Shown here in pieces: positions 1 through 12,600 of a DNA stretch of 64,000 nt. Origin of the DNA: Lasiosphaeris hirsuta (lineage: Eukaryota > Ascomycota > Sordariomycetes > Sordariales > Lasiosphaeriaceae); contig JAUKUA010000004.1 in assembly GCA_030549175.1 (NCBI GenBank), forward strand, positions 3,782,001 through 3,846,000, read 5' to 3'. The notes under the pieces were generated by a model. It made no database searches and had not been told where the DNA came from. It saw only the letters and a program-made list of their open reading frames with translations. Each line of letters opens with the position of its first letter. Position 1 is the stretch's first letter. Position numbers and translations under genes: made by a program.

Positions 1-1171
1 CTCGGAACTCTGGCGTATGTGGCCGCCCCGGGCTGGATGACGGGGAGGGGGGGATGGGAGAAAGCGGACGTGGGCCATGAGCAGGAGCCGGGAGCCTGGG
101 TAGAGAGTGTTTCTTTGTGTTGGGGGTCCCACGTTAGGATCGACGAAGATGAGGTTATCAGGGGCTTTTAGGGGAGCTTACTTTGTATGCGGCTCTCTAT
201 CGTCAAGTACCTCGATGATTTCGCTGTTGGTGGTGGGTAAGACCTGGACTGAAACGTCATACAGGCAGCCATACTGAAAAATATCTTGAGCCTGTATGTT
301 AGATGGGGCTGTTTTGCATCCAGGTGGGATGTGAATGTACCTGATTGAGAGGAACCATGATCGCTACAATAGCTGCTAGCGGAACTCCACGAGCGATCCT
401 CATTCTGTCGAGTGTGCTCAACACCGCTGTTGGCCCGGCATATCCGCGTCGACAGCTGCACAGCTGCCCAAAGGGTTGTAACGCCGTCATCCACAACCTT
501 GCTCTCCGGCGTCACGACGATTCGGGGCACCAAAATGAAGGGGTCAGGGTGGGAAGTGTCCTCAGGCCCACTGTCGCTCAAAGTATCAGACTCCACCGCT
601 GTGAAGGGCGAGCGTATCCGACCATCCGGCTCCCGCGGAGTAGCGGCCAGGTGGTGCATACTCCTCGAGCTTCTCAACCACAACCCCCCTGCCGCCGCCC
701 CCGAGTGTCCGGCGTGTTCAACAGACCCAACGCGGGACTCCCCCTCTGCCCCCCCAAACCGTCTCGGTCCAAGACCACCCCATGACCGCCCTCCTTCCGC
801 CTCAGGAACAGCAAGCTCGCCTTGTTCGACAAGGGGGGCGGCCGCGTCGGCCCCGCCTGGTCCTCCACCTGACGCGGATCGGTGCACGAAGTCGACCGCC
901 GCGGCCGCGGGGTGAGCTGGCTCCCGGTGTTGTTGGCTCCCCTCCGCTTGGCCACCGTCAGGGGCTTGTCGCCGCCGGGCGGCTCGGGTATGCTGCCCAC
1001 GCTCGCGTCCGACTCGGCACCCTCGAAGCTGCACCGCCGTTCGGTGGAGGTCTTCTGGCTCCACCGGCTCGAGGGACGCTTGATGATGTGCAGGGGCTTG
1101 GGGATGTCCATCTCGGGCCGGCTGGTGCCGTGGCGGCGGGGTGAATCGAACGGGGACGTGCTGCTTGCCAT
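1..1171 (-). CDS. Unrecognised fungal protein, 3' end outside window, exon structure unresolved
   Basis: The start at 1171 opens a Ser/Pro/Arg-rich N-terminus in one frame (to about 800). Coding signal then moves to another frame (about 650-341), which holds the conserved-looking PFILVPRIVVTPESK block. A GT-AG intron fits at 274-340 and the next exon (273-182) reads YGCLYDVSVQVLP. A second intron (113-181, with a CTAAC branch site) joins it to LYPGSRLLLMAHVRF, which continues off the window. The second junction keeps frame. The intron at 274-340 does not join phases cleanly with the preceding frame, and the first frame change has no obvious intron. Either I have missed a splice site or the gene carries an indel. 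The block order resembles an uncharacterised fungal family that I associate loosely with VWA/U-box proteins, but no such domain is visible here, so the function is left open. Confidence 0.5.
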
Positions 1172-1603
1172 TGTGTTTCGTGAGGATTCGTGTCTGGCCG
1201 CAATGGCAGGGCGTCGAATCTACGCTGCGCTTTCCGGGGACCGCTCGAACCAGATTCTCAGCTTTGATTTAAGGGATGAAACCAGGGCCAACTGGCCGGT
1301 CAAGATAAGATGATGAGGCACTTGGGACAACAAAGTGGTTAAGATGATGGCTTTCTATTAAACCGCATACCCCTCGCTAACCATGTCGGCGAAGCAATGC
1401 GGATAGCATGTTCCATGAAAGCTAACCCGACTCCTTCGCTGTAAGCATGAAAATTAGGCTGCTTCGACTCTCCTTCGTCTAGCAAGAGCGGTCCAGCCTT
1501 ACCCTTCCACCCATACCTGCAATTCCTCCCAAGAAGGCAGGTACTGGGTCACATTAGATGCTTGACGAGGAAAGAACCACCACCCTCAGCCCTGAGCCGG
1601 ATC
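1172..1603. other. Intergenic, 432 bp
   Basis: This lies between the divided start of the partial gene and the stop of the UBC-like gene. I see no ORF, tRNA or repeat in it. It should hold the promoter of the partial gene and the 3' UTR of the UBC-like gene. Confidence 0.5.
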
Positions 1604-2775
1604 CTAAACAGCCGCACCCATTGTCCTCATCAGATTATTCTTCGTCCCCTCGACATCTGCCTCATCCATGTTGAGGAAGTTGATCTGCAACAGTCAGTCA
1701 TCTCAAAAGCTAACTGAAGACCAAAGGTCACTCACCACCTCGTCTGACCCCCCTGCGTTCCCGTACAATACCGCCTCGGAGATACTCGCCGTAATCCCCC
1801 GCTTCGTTCGCTCCTCCCACACTCCCTCCCAATTCCACTCGCCGGGCCGGCGCGTCGCCTCGGTGCTCTTTCCTACAGGGGCAGGGGCAGGGGCAGGAGC
1901 AGCCCCGGGCGGCTCCGGCGTGGCTGGTAAGGCCTTCCCGGCCACGCCGCGCCGGTGCGTTCGCCAGGCATGCCAGGCACCGGGGTTCCCCGCAGCCTCG
2001 AGTGGGATGGAATCCAGGACGTCGGCGTCGTCAAAGGCGGAGCGGAGGTAGCGGAGGACCTCGTAGGCAGAGACGTCTTTGTGACGACCCGCAGTCAGTA
2101 AGGTGGAAGGGGATGCCGTCGACAGGGAGGACACGGCCGAGTTCGGGGTGGTGGTGGTGCTGCCTCCGGGGCGGGGCGGCGTGGATGCCGCGGCGGACTG
2201 GGCGGATACTTGGCGGCTGCGCCGGCCGAACCAGTGCGGGAAGCCGTGGCGCATGCTGAAGCCGCCGGGGGGCAGGCGCTCATCATCAGTGGCGGAGACG
2301 GTGCCCGAGTCGTGGATGTCGGTGGAGTACATGTAGGTGGTTAGGGGGGTGATAAGGGGGTGGAACATGTCGGTCGAAAATGTGACCAACGGCGGGAGAG
2401 CCGGGAAGGTGTCCGGAAAGGATATCTGGAAACGGAGCACGGCGGTGGCGTACGGGCCTGGTAGTCCCCCGGACGGCTGTTGGTTAGCGATGTTGGAACT
2501 TGGCCGCACGTCCACACGCAACCCTGTCAGGGGGTGGGTGGTGTAAGCCCACCTCTGCGCACGAAAAGGACGCCTGACCACAGACTTGGATCGCCTGGGG
2601 TCAGACTGACGAAAACGCCGTCGGGGCAGGCTTGTTTGAGGCCAGCACTGCGTGATGGTCAGTTCCTGGTGGTGCATGACAACAGTGTTAGGCAAACGCA
2701 CAACTCAGCGAGCAGGTGTTGGCGCCTCAGCGACGGCAGGCTGGCCAGCTTTGCCGCAGTTGACGACGAGGCCAT
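1604..2775 (-). CDS. UBC-fold protein, AKTIP/FTS-like E2 variant
   Basis: Four exons (2775-2705, 2647-2553, 2457-1736, 1684-1604) join to 323 codons including stop (322 aa). The N-terminal half carries a ubiquitin-conjugating-type core: LKQACPDGVFVSL, then WSGVLFVRRGPYATAVLRFQ, then FPDTFPALPPLVTFSTDMFHP. The region where an active E2 has its catalytic cysteine shows no HPN...C motif, so this looks like a catalytically inactive E2 variant. That matches the AKTIP/FTS group, which in animals works in FHF (FTS-Hook-FHIP) dynein-adaptor complexes. The second half is a long Ser/Thr/Pro-rich stretch followed by a conserved C-terminal tail (WNWEGVWEERTKRGI and FLNMDEADVE). The first intron uses an atypical GTTGTG donor but is supported by phase and a CTAAC branch site. 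A role in endosome transport is inferred from the family only. Confidence 0.8.
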
Positions 2776-3730
2776 GTTCTCTTCAGTGACGTGGTCGAGA
2801 TGTAGTCGCACGCAGTTCCACGCAGTGGTCGCCAAAGTATGTGTGTACGGATCCGTTAAGTCTCAGGCTATCAATAATAGGACGAATCGTAGAGAGTTGC
2901 TGTGTAGGGTTGTTGGATGCGTGCATGACGGGGCCAGGATGATGAGGTCTCAGGTTTCAGGGTCGGTATGCACTAGCAGGGCCGAATGGGAACTGGTGCA
3001 GCGCTCCCTCCCGCTCGACCCGCTCGGTGGATTTCGGGATACAAAGGGTTAGGGTTGCGAGCGGACCCAGCCAGCCAGGTAGGACCCACGCAGGATCCCA
3101 AAAAAAAAAAAAAAGTCCAGTTTTCCGGAAGGCTGGTTGGGGCTTGATTTCCGCTTGGGACTAGCTCGCACTTCGGCTCCGGCCCGTCTACCGGCACCTC
3201 TGATTCGACCTCGCCCCGGCACGCAGACGCCCGCCCACCACACTAAGTAAGGTATACATATCCGTCCTTGCCCACATCCACGACTTACACGTACATACAT
3301 ACAGAAAGCCACCGCAAACAACCACCCTCCCTTATTATGCAGCCTGGTTTGCGGGTGTGCTGGCTTGCTGGCCTGCTGGCCTGCTCAACCAGTATCGTCT
3401 TTTCTCGTACTGTCTCACTGCCCATACACACACATACACGCATCGAGAGCAGATCGCTCGACCAGGGCGAACTAGTTCCAAGACATCACAGAGACAGAAG
3501 AGAGCGTAGCGTTGCTCCTTTCATTTGCTTCTTTATCCTCGTTTCTCGCCGCCCCGTTATACCGAATATGCATGGTGCTGCAGAGAGACCTTCGCGCCTT
3601 CCCATCACAGACAAGTTGAACCGATGAGAGGTCACCGTCCCCTACCTTTCCCTCCCTAGTAGTATCCCCCTCTCTATACCTACCCCAAAGGAACATGCTG
3701 ATACAATGGATGCTGCTAGGATCTGTAAAT
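2776..3730. other. Intergenic, 955 bp
   Basis: Promoter side of the UBC-like gene and 3' side of the CCDC124-like gene. It has an A-tract (about 3101-3114). Short ORFs such as 3268-3627 have no recognisable protein signature. No gene supported. Confidence 0.5.
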
Positions 3731-5222
3731 TCAGTCCCGCGCTGTCAAGCGGGCCTCGGTCTTGATCCGCTCTGCCTCCCGGAGCTGCGCCACGTCGTCC
3801 TTAGTCGCATCGTAGTCGACGCTCACCTGATTGAATGGGTTCTCAGGGCTCTTCTCGAACTCCTTGCGAATCCGCTCCTTCTTCTGGTTCAGGCGCAGAC
3901 CCTGCCCGCTGCCGTCCGACTCCATCTCGGCGAGACGCCGCTCTTCAAAGGCTGCATAGGCGGCCTTGCGTCTCCGCTCCGGGTGCCGGTCAATCTTGGT
4001 ACCCGCCCCCGCATCCAGGTCGAGTGCGTCGAGCGCATCGTCGATGTTGGATGCCACAATGCCAGGCTTCTTCTTGCCGCCCTCGTCGTCGTCGCTTCCA
4101 AGCTGCGCCAAGTCAAGGCCCTTGGCGGGTTTCTTGACTGGTGCCTTGGACTTCTTGGGTGCAGGCTTCGTCGGTAGGCTTTTCTCCTCCTCAATCAACA
4201 GCGCCTCCTTTTCCGCCTTCTTCCGGGCCAGTTCAGCCTTTTTCGCTGCCTCGGCTTCCCTGGGTGGTGCGAAAAATGTGTCAGCCAGAACCACCCAGAA
4301 AAATCCAGACAAAAACTGCCTGCCAGAACCCCTGCCCGTCGCCCCCCGATCCCCCTGTACTGCATGTGCACGCGTCCGCCGGGGTTTTTCCCGTCCACTG
4401 GTTGGAAAATACCCTGTGCTGGCTGGCTCGGGAGGAAAGGGGGCTTGAGCCGGTTGGACTGGGGCCAGCTGCGAGACTTGCGCAACAAGGGAGGAACCGA
4501 CACGCTCAAATCGCGCCCCGAAACCTAGTCCCAGCCAGCTCCAGATTTCGGTGCCCACGACAAATGATGGCACCCATGCTTGCTTTTGAACCACCCCGCG
4601 TCTCGCCACTACCACAGCACGACGATAAAGTCGCACACAACGAGCCCTTGCTAGCCAATCCCACCCGGCAAGCCCTGGCTTTCGAGAGGCGAGCCGGATT
4701 GCATTCCCGGCTGCAACAGGTACCCCCGGCCGCACAGAGAAGCGGCTGTGGCAGCAGGAAGTAGAGAGGTCCGTCTTGATTTGCGCGCGGCGGGACGGGA
4801 AAGGGAAGCGAAGATCCCATCCACGTCCACGGGCGAGATGTTCCCTCCTCAGATTCCCCCTCTCAGGGCCACCTATAAGGTGAAGGGAACTAACCCGGGG
4901 GGTATGAATGGATGGGCATATCCCATGTCCTCTCCCATTACGCAGCGCGGACTGGATATGAGATGGCGAGGCGCCATGCCGGCTAGGTCTGGCGACGCCT
5001 CCGCAAGATGGGCGAGAACAATATGGAAAGGGGGCAAAAAGGTGATACTCACTTTTTGGCGTTGCTCTTGGTGCCCTTGGTCCACTCGTCGGCCTCGACG
5101 GCCTCCTTCTTTGCTTCCTCAGCGGCGAGCTTCGCGGCTGCAGCTTCGGCCTTGCGGGCTTGGCCCGACGCCTTCTTGCTGGTCTCGCCCGCGCCCGAGC
5201 TGCCCTTCTTGCCGCCTGCCAT
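3731..5222 (-). CDS. CCDC124 / Lso2-like ribosome-associated coiled-coil protein (DUF1014 type)
   Basis: Two exons (5222-5053 and 4259-3731) sum to 233 codons (232 aa). Exon 1 encodes a Lys/Ala-rich helix beginning MAGGKKGSSGAG and ending in DEWTKGTKSNAKK, the characteristic N-terminal segment of the CCDC124/Lso2 family. Exon 2 continues a charged coiled coil (EAEAAKKAELARKKAEKEALL), a Pro/Lys linker, then the globular C-terminal part with GIVASNIDDALDALDL, RRRKAAYAAFEERRLAEME and ENPFNQVSVDYDATKDDV. In yeast and animals such proteins bind inactive ribosomes and help recovery from translational arrest; the same role here is inferred. The intron (4260-5052, 793 nt) is unusually long beside the roughly 50-100 nt introns of the neighbouring genes. 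Donor GTGAGT and acceptor CCCAG are both good and the phase (2) matches. Confidence 0.88.
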
Positions 5223-8200
5223 GTTTGGAGTGGCTATTTTGATGTGTTGGCGTTTCCGGTGGCTAGTTGCTGATCAGGCCTGGTCCTGGTCCTGGTCCTG
5301 GTCTTTGAATTGTGCCTAGATCGTTGTCTTGATGTGTCGTTGTCGGCTGTTCTCTTGCTGTGCCGTTGCCCCGCTGCTAGTTCTTGCTTTGCTGCCCGAT
5401 GCGCCTGGCTGCGAAGTGAGGGGTCGTTTTTTTTTTGGTGCGGCTCAGCGAAAGGGGAGGTGCAATCAGCTGATTCTTGTTAATTAGTCACCCCGTGCGG
5501 CGATACAATTTAAAAAAAAACCTGGGGTTGCGGCGCAGAATGAACTTCTCCTGTTGTTCCGTCGTTGCAGTGGTAGAACCGTGGTTAGCAGGTCTTGGGT
5601 GATGGATGGTGAGTGGTGAGTGGTGCGTGTAACAGTCTGAGAATCTGAAATCGGCGCGTGCGGCGTCGACAAGCAACGACGTCGTGTCACTAAAGTGCGT
5701 CAGAGGCGGGGTGCAACACTGAGGGGTGACGTTAACCAGATTAAACCACTAAAAGGTGGGGTCGAGGGCGAGGTATGCCAACTTCCCTCGTCTGGCCCCT
5801 CGTTGTTCCCCTCGCCCCCCTCACCGTTTTGCCAACTCTACCGGCAGAATAATAATATTTTTGGAGAAATTCCAGACCGACCGGCACGGGCTCCGCCCGT
5901 TTTCACAGCACGGCGATGCTCCGAGAAGCTAAGCCCCTTCTCACTACCCCCCCCCCCCCCCCTCTCTTCGCCCGCGACAAGCAAATCCCTAAACCCACGT
6001 AGACGTCGTGCACAAGCGCGATATAACCGCGATTTGCGGCATTTTACTGTATTGGTGTCTCATAGCCGGCAGCCAAGAGTCCAGACTGACATTGCTTGAG
6101 CATCGGTTGAGCATCGAGGCCGCCGTGTTTTCTTGATCTTCCTCCTTGCCATTCGATCTCGACGCCTCGATCTCGACGCCTCATGCTTGATTCTATATGC
6201 TTGATGCTTGATGCGTGCTTCCGCTTCGGCCGCCTTGCCTTGCCTTCCTGCCGCGCCTCGCACTTTGCTCGTTTCTGCTTGCTGCTTGCTGCGCTTGCTG
6301 CACTTGCTGCTGCTTGCAGCTGTACCACCTCAGCATTCGGCGAGAGAGGGTTTGTCCCGTACATACTGCACGGCTAACTCTTGCGAGCTCTCCGTTCGGC
6401 CGTCGTGCTGAGTTGCGGCACGGCAAGAAGCCTCAGTGTAACCCTCTCCCTCTCCCTGACGCTGAAAGATAAATAGAGTAAGGGAAAAAAAAAAGAAAAA
6501 CAGGGATATCCGGAATAGGATGATCAGCCAGCCCTGTCGGCCCCCAGGGGAGACCAGCCGGACTACTTGGTTGCAGCCGGGCCCCTTTCCGTTTTCACTC
6601 CATCATACATACTACAAGACTCGATGAACCCGTGGCCACGCCCGGGCGTTCTGCGGCGTCAGAGCGGCGTCGAATGCGGACAGTCAAGGCGCCGAGTCTC
6701 GTGGGGGAATCTCGATCCAGGAGAAAAACAGACACATCGCAACCAACCACATTTCCTGTCATCACGACAGCTGCTAGCCCCGAGACAAAACAGCGCTTCT
6801 AACGTCAATACCTAGGGAGAGGAAGAACTAAGTGTGGGGGGGAGAACAGTATGCGGCGTCAAAATATGTGCGACGTCCGCTGGCGCACCAATGCGAAAAG
6901 AGACTGCAAGCAGTTCTGACTATCGACAGGATGTTATCGGCTGACCTGCTTGACAAGGCAGCCAAAAAACTTCCTGATCTGACATCCCTCAACTCATCAG
7001 GGTCTAACCTTCCTCGACATCCCGGACTACGAAGATCCCCAAATGCCCTGACATGCCGCACCCGCTAGGTCAACATGCCTCCTCAAGGTCCTGGCAGTCG
7101 ATGTCGCACACGGAAAACAACCGCCAATCAGCAGTTAGAGGGACTCCCGCCTCCCCAATGACAACTCAAGATATGTGTGTATTCTTGGCGTCTTGTGCCC
7201 CCCCTGCCCCCGACATTATTGGGGTCGGAACCGCGTGTTCGTCGTTCTGGCTGAGCCCTTGGGGCTAGCCGTGACTGGGGGGAGGGGAGCATTGTTGTGT
7301 ACTTGCTGAAAGTGTTCCACCAATCTCCTCGTGTGGGCAATCGGTCAGCAACGCCCTCTTCCGCCCCCCTGCTTCATCTCAACAGAACCTCTCATGAGGC
7401 GGTATAGGAGCTCGATGTCCTGTCCCGCTCACCGATATTTCCCGGGGCAATTGGGTAGTCAACACTTGGGAGACTGCGGTCGGTGAGCGGTTTGTTCCGC
7501 TTTCTGACACCGCAGCCGTGTCTGACCGCTTGCTCCCTTTTATACCCTCCGTATCAATATCTAGGCCATCTTCGACAGGCTTCACCCAGGATTAAGAGGG
7601 TCATTTTCCCCGTACGGGGTGTCCCCTCGCGAGCCATGGATAAAACCACAGCTCTGTGCCTCGGAATACATCAAAATTGACGGCCGCTGCGGTTAAAGAG
7701 CAGCTTCAGATAACTGCTCCTCCTTATCGCAGCGGCACATACTGCCGTTCGTCGTGCAAGAGGACCGACAGCGTGTACTGGGAGAGGACACAAGCTAGTA
7801 ACACGCTTGTCGGCACTATCGTGTTGACCTATGGGCAGTAAGAAGCAGACCTTGATCGCATCACCGCGCCAGAACTCAAGAGTCGCCATGCACGTAAGAT
7901 GACAAACACCAGACGGAGAAGAAGGTCCAACGGTAGCACCAACACGACAACGTCAACAGCCCATGGTACAATGGATAAGCTCACTCCACGGGAACTCCGT
8001 GTCGTGTGGGATGGCTCACCATGGCTCTTGGCCGACGATCTCAAATGATCGAACGTGAAAATTCCTTGGACGCTTTTGACGCCATCAGCCCTGAATCGCT
8101 GAGATGTGGTTCATGAAACGGGAATATTGAACCTGTGATCAAAGCCACGCCCCGTTAGCTGCCTTGTTCCTTGTTGAAGTTACCGTTTCGGACTCCTCTC

Positions 8201-11200
8201 CGTGCTAATATCTAGCATGCTAGCATGTCGTTGACGTGGAGGGACACGCGGAGCGGCAGCTGGTAACTTTACCATCAAAATTGGCCCTCCCGAGACATGG
8301 CGGCGGCGGCCTGGCCACATTGTCTGCGCAGGCCACGTCTCCTAAACGGCGGCCCGAGGCAAAATGGGGATGTTCGACAGCTTCATGCAACAAGGAGTGG
8401 TTGCGCTTCTCTGGAGTGAGGGAGGAAATGATATGTCATTTCCATTGTGTGACATGAGACAGGATTAGAGCGCGGTGCCGGCCATGTCGAGCAACTGGCA
8501 ATGCATTTGCTCCCAAAATCGACGCCACCCCACCACCAGAGAGGTGCCGTCTCGTCAGGCAAACTGCATGTTTCTCCAGAAGCGCGCCTCCTAAGACCGG
8601 TCAAGATGCAAGACTGCAAAAAACGGATTCCTCAGTCAGGCTTAGACTGGCCCCATGGCGATCGGCTTGCAAGACGAGGTGTTTCCCTGTCCATCGGTTC
8701 CGTTGAGGCTCACAGCCCAGTGTATCCTGCGTGTCTGGGTTATCAATGGCCGCATTTCGTCATCCGAGCCTTCGTTACAGGCGCTCAGGGACTGGGGGAT
8801 TGGGAGACCGGGGGTCGCACGCGCCTCACTGCGGCATTTCAACACCAGGCTGGCGAAAAACAAGAGCAATCAAAACGAGAGCCTAGCATGCACGCATTGA
8901 ACCTGCACAGTGACTGGCTCGAGGTGAGCGAAGAGGACCCCAAGCAGATACCCTCCTCTTTTTGGGCTGATGCAGTCAGACCCCGTTGCAGCGAGACGGC
9001 GGCGCGGCGGGACGGGACGGGACTTGACTTGCTGGGCTGGCATGCCTGTCGATGAGTTGAGACTTTGCGGCTTTTGGAAGGGTGCAGCGGCTGGGGAAAG
9101 ATGCCGGATGGTGAAGGCGAAAGAAAGCTGGAGGCGATCTGATGGCCGAGTTTCGGCCACTTGGTCAGGCCGATCGCACGCCCGTCCTTGGGTTCCTTGG
9201 AACGGCGCCGTCACCATAAGGCGTTCGCCTGGGCGGACTGAACGATCTCCCCTCCCCAACGTGGCAGCGAATGAGAGGGGGGATGGCGAAGCGTCCGGCG
9301 TGGATGGGGAATGGGTATGCGGGCTGTTGCTCGGAAGCGCCAATAACATACTGCACCAATCAACCACGTCGTCAGAACCGCATCCAGACAGGTGCATGCC
9401 GAGGCAGCGGGGTGTAAGGAAGGAGAAGAGCAGGCCGTAGCAAGTCAAAAATCCGAAGGCAGAGGCTCGCATTGTGCATCCAACAGCAACCGCGCAGTAG
9501 CCTGCGTGCTTGCTGACTTGCGCGGCAAAGGGGCACCACTAGAGACGCCGTATCAAGCAGGATGGAGGGTGAGGAAGCACGACTGCCCTCTGGCCTCTGG
9601 GGGGTGAACGGCCGGGGCTATACAGTTGCATGTCAAGCCACGGGGAACGTCTGGTCCGGAGAGGTGCAGACGGCGGGCGCATCCAGCTCAGCCCCAACCA
9701 CGATCCTGGGTCAGATCAAGCCGTCCGCGCGCGCGCTTGGGATCGCAAATATGACGTCCTCGAAGGATTTGCGTATTGAATGCTGTCACGGTGCCATGGT
9801 GGCACGGTCGGGGGAAGGGAGTCCTAGCCGGCCCGGGATGCCACGCGCAGGCGCAGAGCGGCCGCTGTCGCCCTGTTGCCCTGCGTGGACTTGCGGAGAC
9901 GGTCCTGTGTGCCGTGTGTGCCACTTTGAAAGACGGTTGCGCAATCAAGAAATCGGCGGTTGTGGGCGAGGGCAAGGCGCCGGAGCCGTGCGCTCGGAGA
10001 CGGGATGCGGCGAGACGATGCGCGTGTGGAGGGCCGCTGGTGCTTCTGCTTCTTCTCCTGTTGAGCTTCCATGCCAAGACATTATGCATCGGGTGCCGCG
10101 CCCCCATCCACCCCGCCCCCCCCCCCCGCCATTCTTGCAGACATCATGATGTCTTACCGCACAGTGTCCATGCTGCCGATGCGACAGCTTCTGCACATTG
10201 GCTTACGGTGCATATTCCCGCAACCCTGAAAGACGTCACGGTGCAAATCGTATCCGGACGTATCCGGTGGCAGCGAGAGAGTAGTGCCGGGCGACGGCAT
10301 GCGGCAAGTTGTAGGTATCCCGCATTGAGCTGCCGGGAAAAGTCTGCTGTGGCCGCAATGACTGCGGTGGCTGCGGCAACTGCTGCGAATGCAGTGACAG
10401 TGGTGACTGCTGTGAGTCTGCCAGGGTTTGTTGCCTGCCAAAGCAGGTGAGCGGCGTGGCACGGCGGCAATAGCAGCACGCACAGCAGAAGTACCGCGCC
10501 GCTGGGTCCCGATTGTCAGAATGTCAAATTGTCAGAATTGATGCCGGTATCAGCGGGCATGAGCACGCTTGGCACCGCACATGTACGGAAGGCTCTGTGC
10601 TACAGAAGGAGGTTACGGAATGTGGTTCTGCGTTGTCGTTGTGTAATCGGGCAAACGACAAAAGAACCTCGGAAGACGTTGGATATGGATGAAAGAACGA
10701 TCGAGACCAATCGAGGGCTCCTGCTCGTCCCGGCAAAACTCCGGAGGGGGGGAGGGGGTCTCGAATTCAGGTTTGGGGTGTTACAGCGTTGACCCCTCGC
10801 TCGCTCATCGGTCATCGGTTGACCTTGAAAATCACCTGCATTCGATCCCAGAATCCTACCTGGGTGATTCCTTTCCACTCATGCCACTCCCCCGCCAACC
10901 ATGCGCAGTCCCTTAAGTCGGTGCCTGGCTCTGCGGAGCTCCGCCCTGGCTTGACGCTCGACAACGCTTGCCGCAAGTTGCAGTTGCTTCGGCGGACAGA
11001 GCCAGCATTTCGTACTGCGCGATCCGTTTCTGTTCGCACTGCTTGTGGCTTGTCACTGGCCTTGAACTACGGACGACTCCCTGTGTCACACAGACAAGCA
11101 TTGGGTGTTGGTTGTTCGCGCAAGAATGTGATTGCATTCTCAGACTCTCGGACCTCAGGGCACCTGGCTTTCGCGATGGACAGGCGGGCAACGCAGCCAG

Positions 11201-12600
11201 CCCATCGGCTCGCTATCGCGTGGGGGGAAGACTGCCCAAAGGCGTGCTCTCGTTGTCGATTGGTCAACCAAGAGCTATCCTGGTGCCATGGGCCATGGTG
11301 CGATTGATGTTGTGTTGAAGTCTGCTTTCTTTTCACATACGGCAGTGTCTGGCATCCATGGCCAGCTGCGATCATCTGTGGTCTCGTGCCCCACCGCAAA
11401 CCCACACGGAGTGCTCCCCGGATCACCTAAAGAGGACCACCAACGAAGAACGGGAGAACACTTGGGTTCGCAGAAGCCGAATCGAAGTCGCCGAGTGGTC
11501 AGAGATTGGATACTGGAGCTGACTGGTGCCCTGCATGCTTTCGGGCCATCGGATCCACGCAGGCGGGAACATGAAGCTTGAGCGCTAAGAGGGTGCCTAC
11601 CTGAGTTGATAGGCAATGATACCGCCCCAACGCGAGGCTACTAGCCTTGGACTTGGAGCTTGGTATGCTCGGATGTTTCTTACGTAGTCCTGCTTTCGTA
11701 CACCTAGGTGTGGCTGACTTCTTTCTTGGCTCTTCTGCGCGACAAAAGGTCCCGAGGTCATGGTAATTAAAAAAGGTTGTGTTCACGCTGTGACAAAAAG
11801 TCCAGCCTGGCTGCATGATCCACACCTCTCCCACCCCATCGGATAGCTGGTCTCCCCACACCTCTCGCACTAGCAGAAATAGAGATTAGCGGGTATCCAA
11901 AATACGTGAACCTCCCGGCCATTCGGCTTCTCCCCTTTTCAATGGGACGCCAAGATCCCAGGGAAGGTCGAGGCGAGCGGTCAGCGTTGCGGTGTTCCAC
12001 CCAAAAGATGAGCCAGGTTACTAGGAATTTCAGCACCCTCATCACGGATGGCACTAAGTGTAGTGTGGTTCATCGTGCTCCATCCCACGTGCGGTTTCAG
12101 CTTTAGCTGATGCCATTATGACGACGACCCAGTTGGCCCGGACCAGCCGCCGCCAATGTGCTCGGCCCAATGGTACGAATATGGCATCAAACCTGGAAAA
12201 GCCATCACACTATGGATTCGACCTGCAGGCAGGGATGTACACTATACACTAGAAATACACGCCGGATAGCCTTGGCCATTTCCCGCGCACATCCGTCTAC
12301 AATAGGGGCAACCAGGAGGATCACGAGTATACACTACTGCTACGGAGTATGTACACACACATCGACTGCGGACGGCGAACTATGCACCAATAGCAGACAG
12401 CAAGTCCTAAGCGCGAGCGAGGGTGGCTCGATGAATGCAAGGTGGCGTGCACCTTTGAAATCGGCGCGGCAATCGACAATGCGTTCCGTACGCACATCCT
12501 ATCTGCCCTACACTAGGCGAAGCACACACGAGCAGTCAGAAGAGATCTCTGGAGGCGTCTGTTTGCCCTTTTTGGAATTTTACCCTCAATGCTAAATGCA
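5223..12600. other. Gene-poor stretch, first half (7.4 kb)
   Basis: I find no supportable protein gene. The open frames present are GC-driven and change composition from frame to frame, without conserved-looking blocks or intron signals. Landmarks are a CCTGGT tandem (5279-5303), a 16-base C run (5947-5962), a CTTGCTG-rich tandem (about 6270-6320) and a degenerate CTGCGG/CTGCTG repeat (about 10345-10415). The sequence stays GC-rich, so it does not look like an AT-rich, RIP-mutated transposon. Its first few hundred bases should contain the CCDC124-like promoter. Confidence 0.5.
5947..5962 (+). repeat. Homopolymer C16 tract
   Basis: Sixteen consecutive C bases about 725 bp upstream of the CCDC124-like start codon. 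Similar runs occur elsewhere in non-coding parts of the window: A near 3101, T near 34753, G near 47577, A near 51150, G near 51857 and T near 59871. Confidence 0.9.

Noticed and set aside
3268..3627. 119-codon plus-strand frame with a hydrophobic segment
   Set aside because: The hydrophobic part comes from a GCTGGCCT-type repeat; no cleavage-site context or family likeness.
9776..10450. 224-codon plus-strand open frame in the gene-poor stretch
   Set aside because: Composition follows a CTG/CGG-rich repeat and there is no domain, signal peptide or intron pattern; overlapping frames are equally open.
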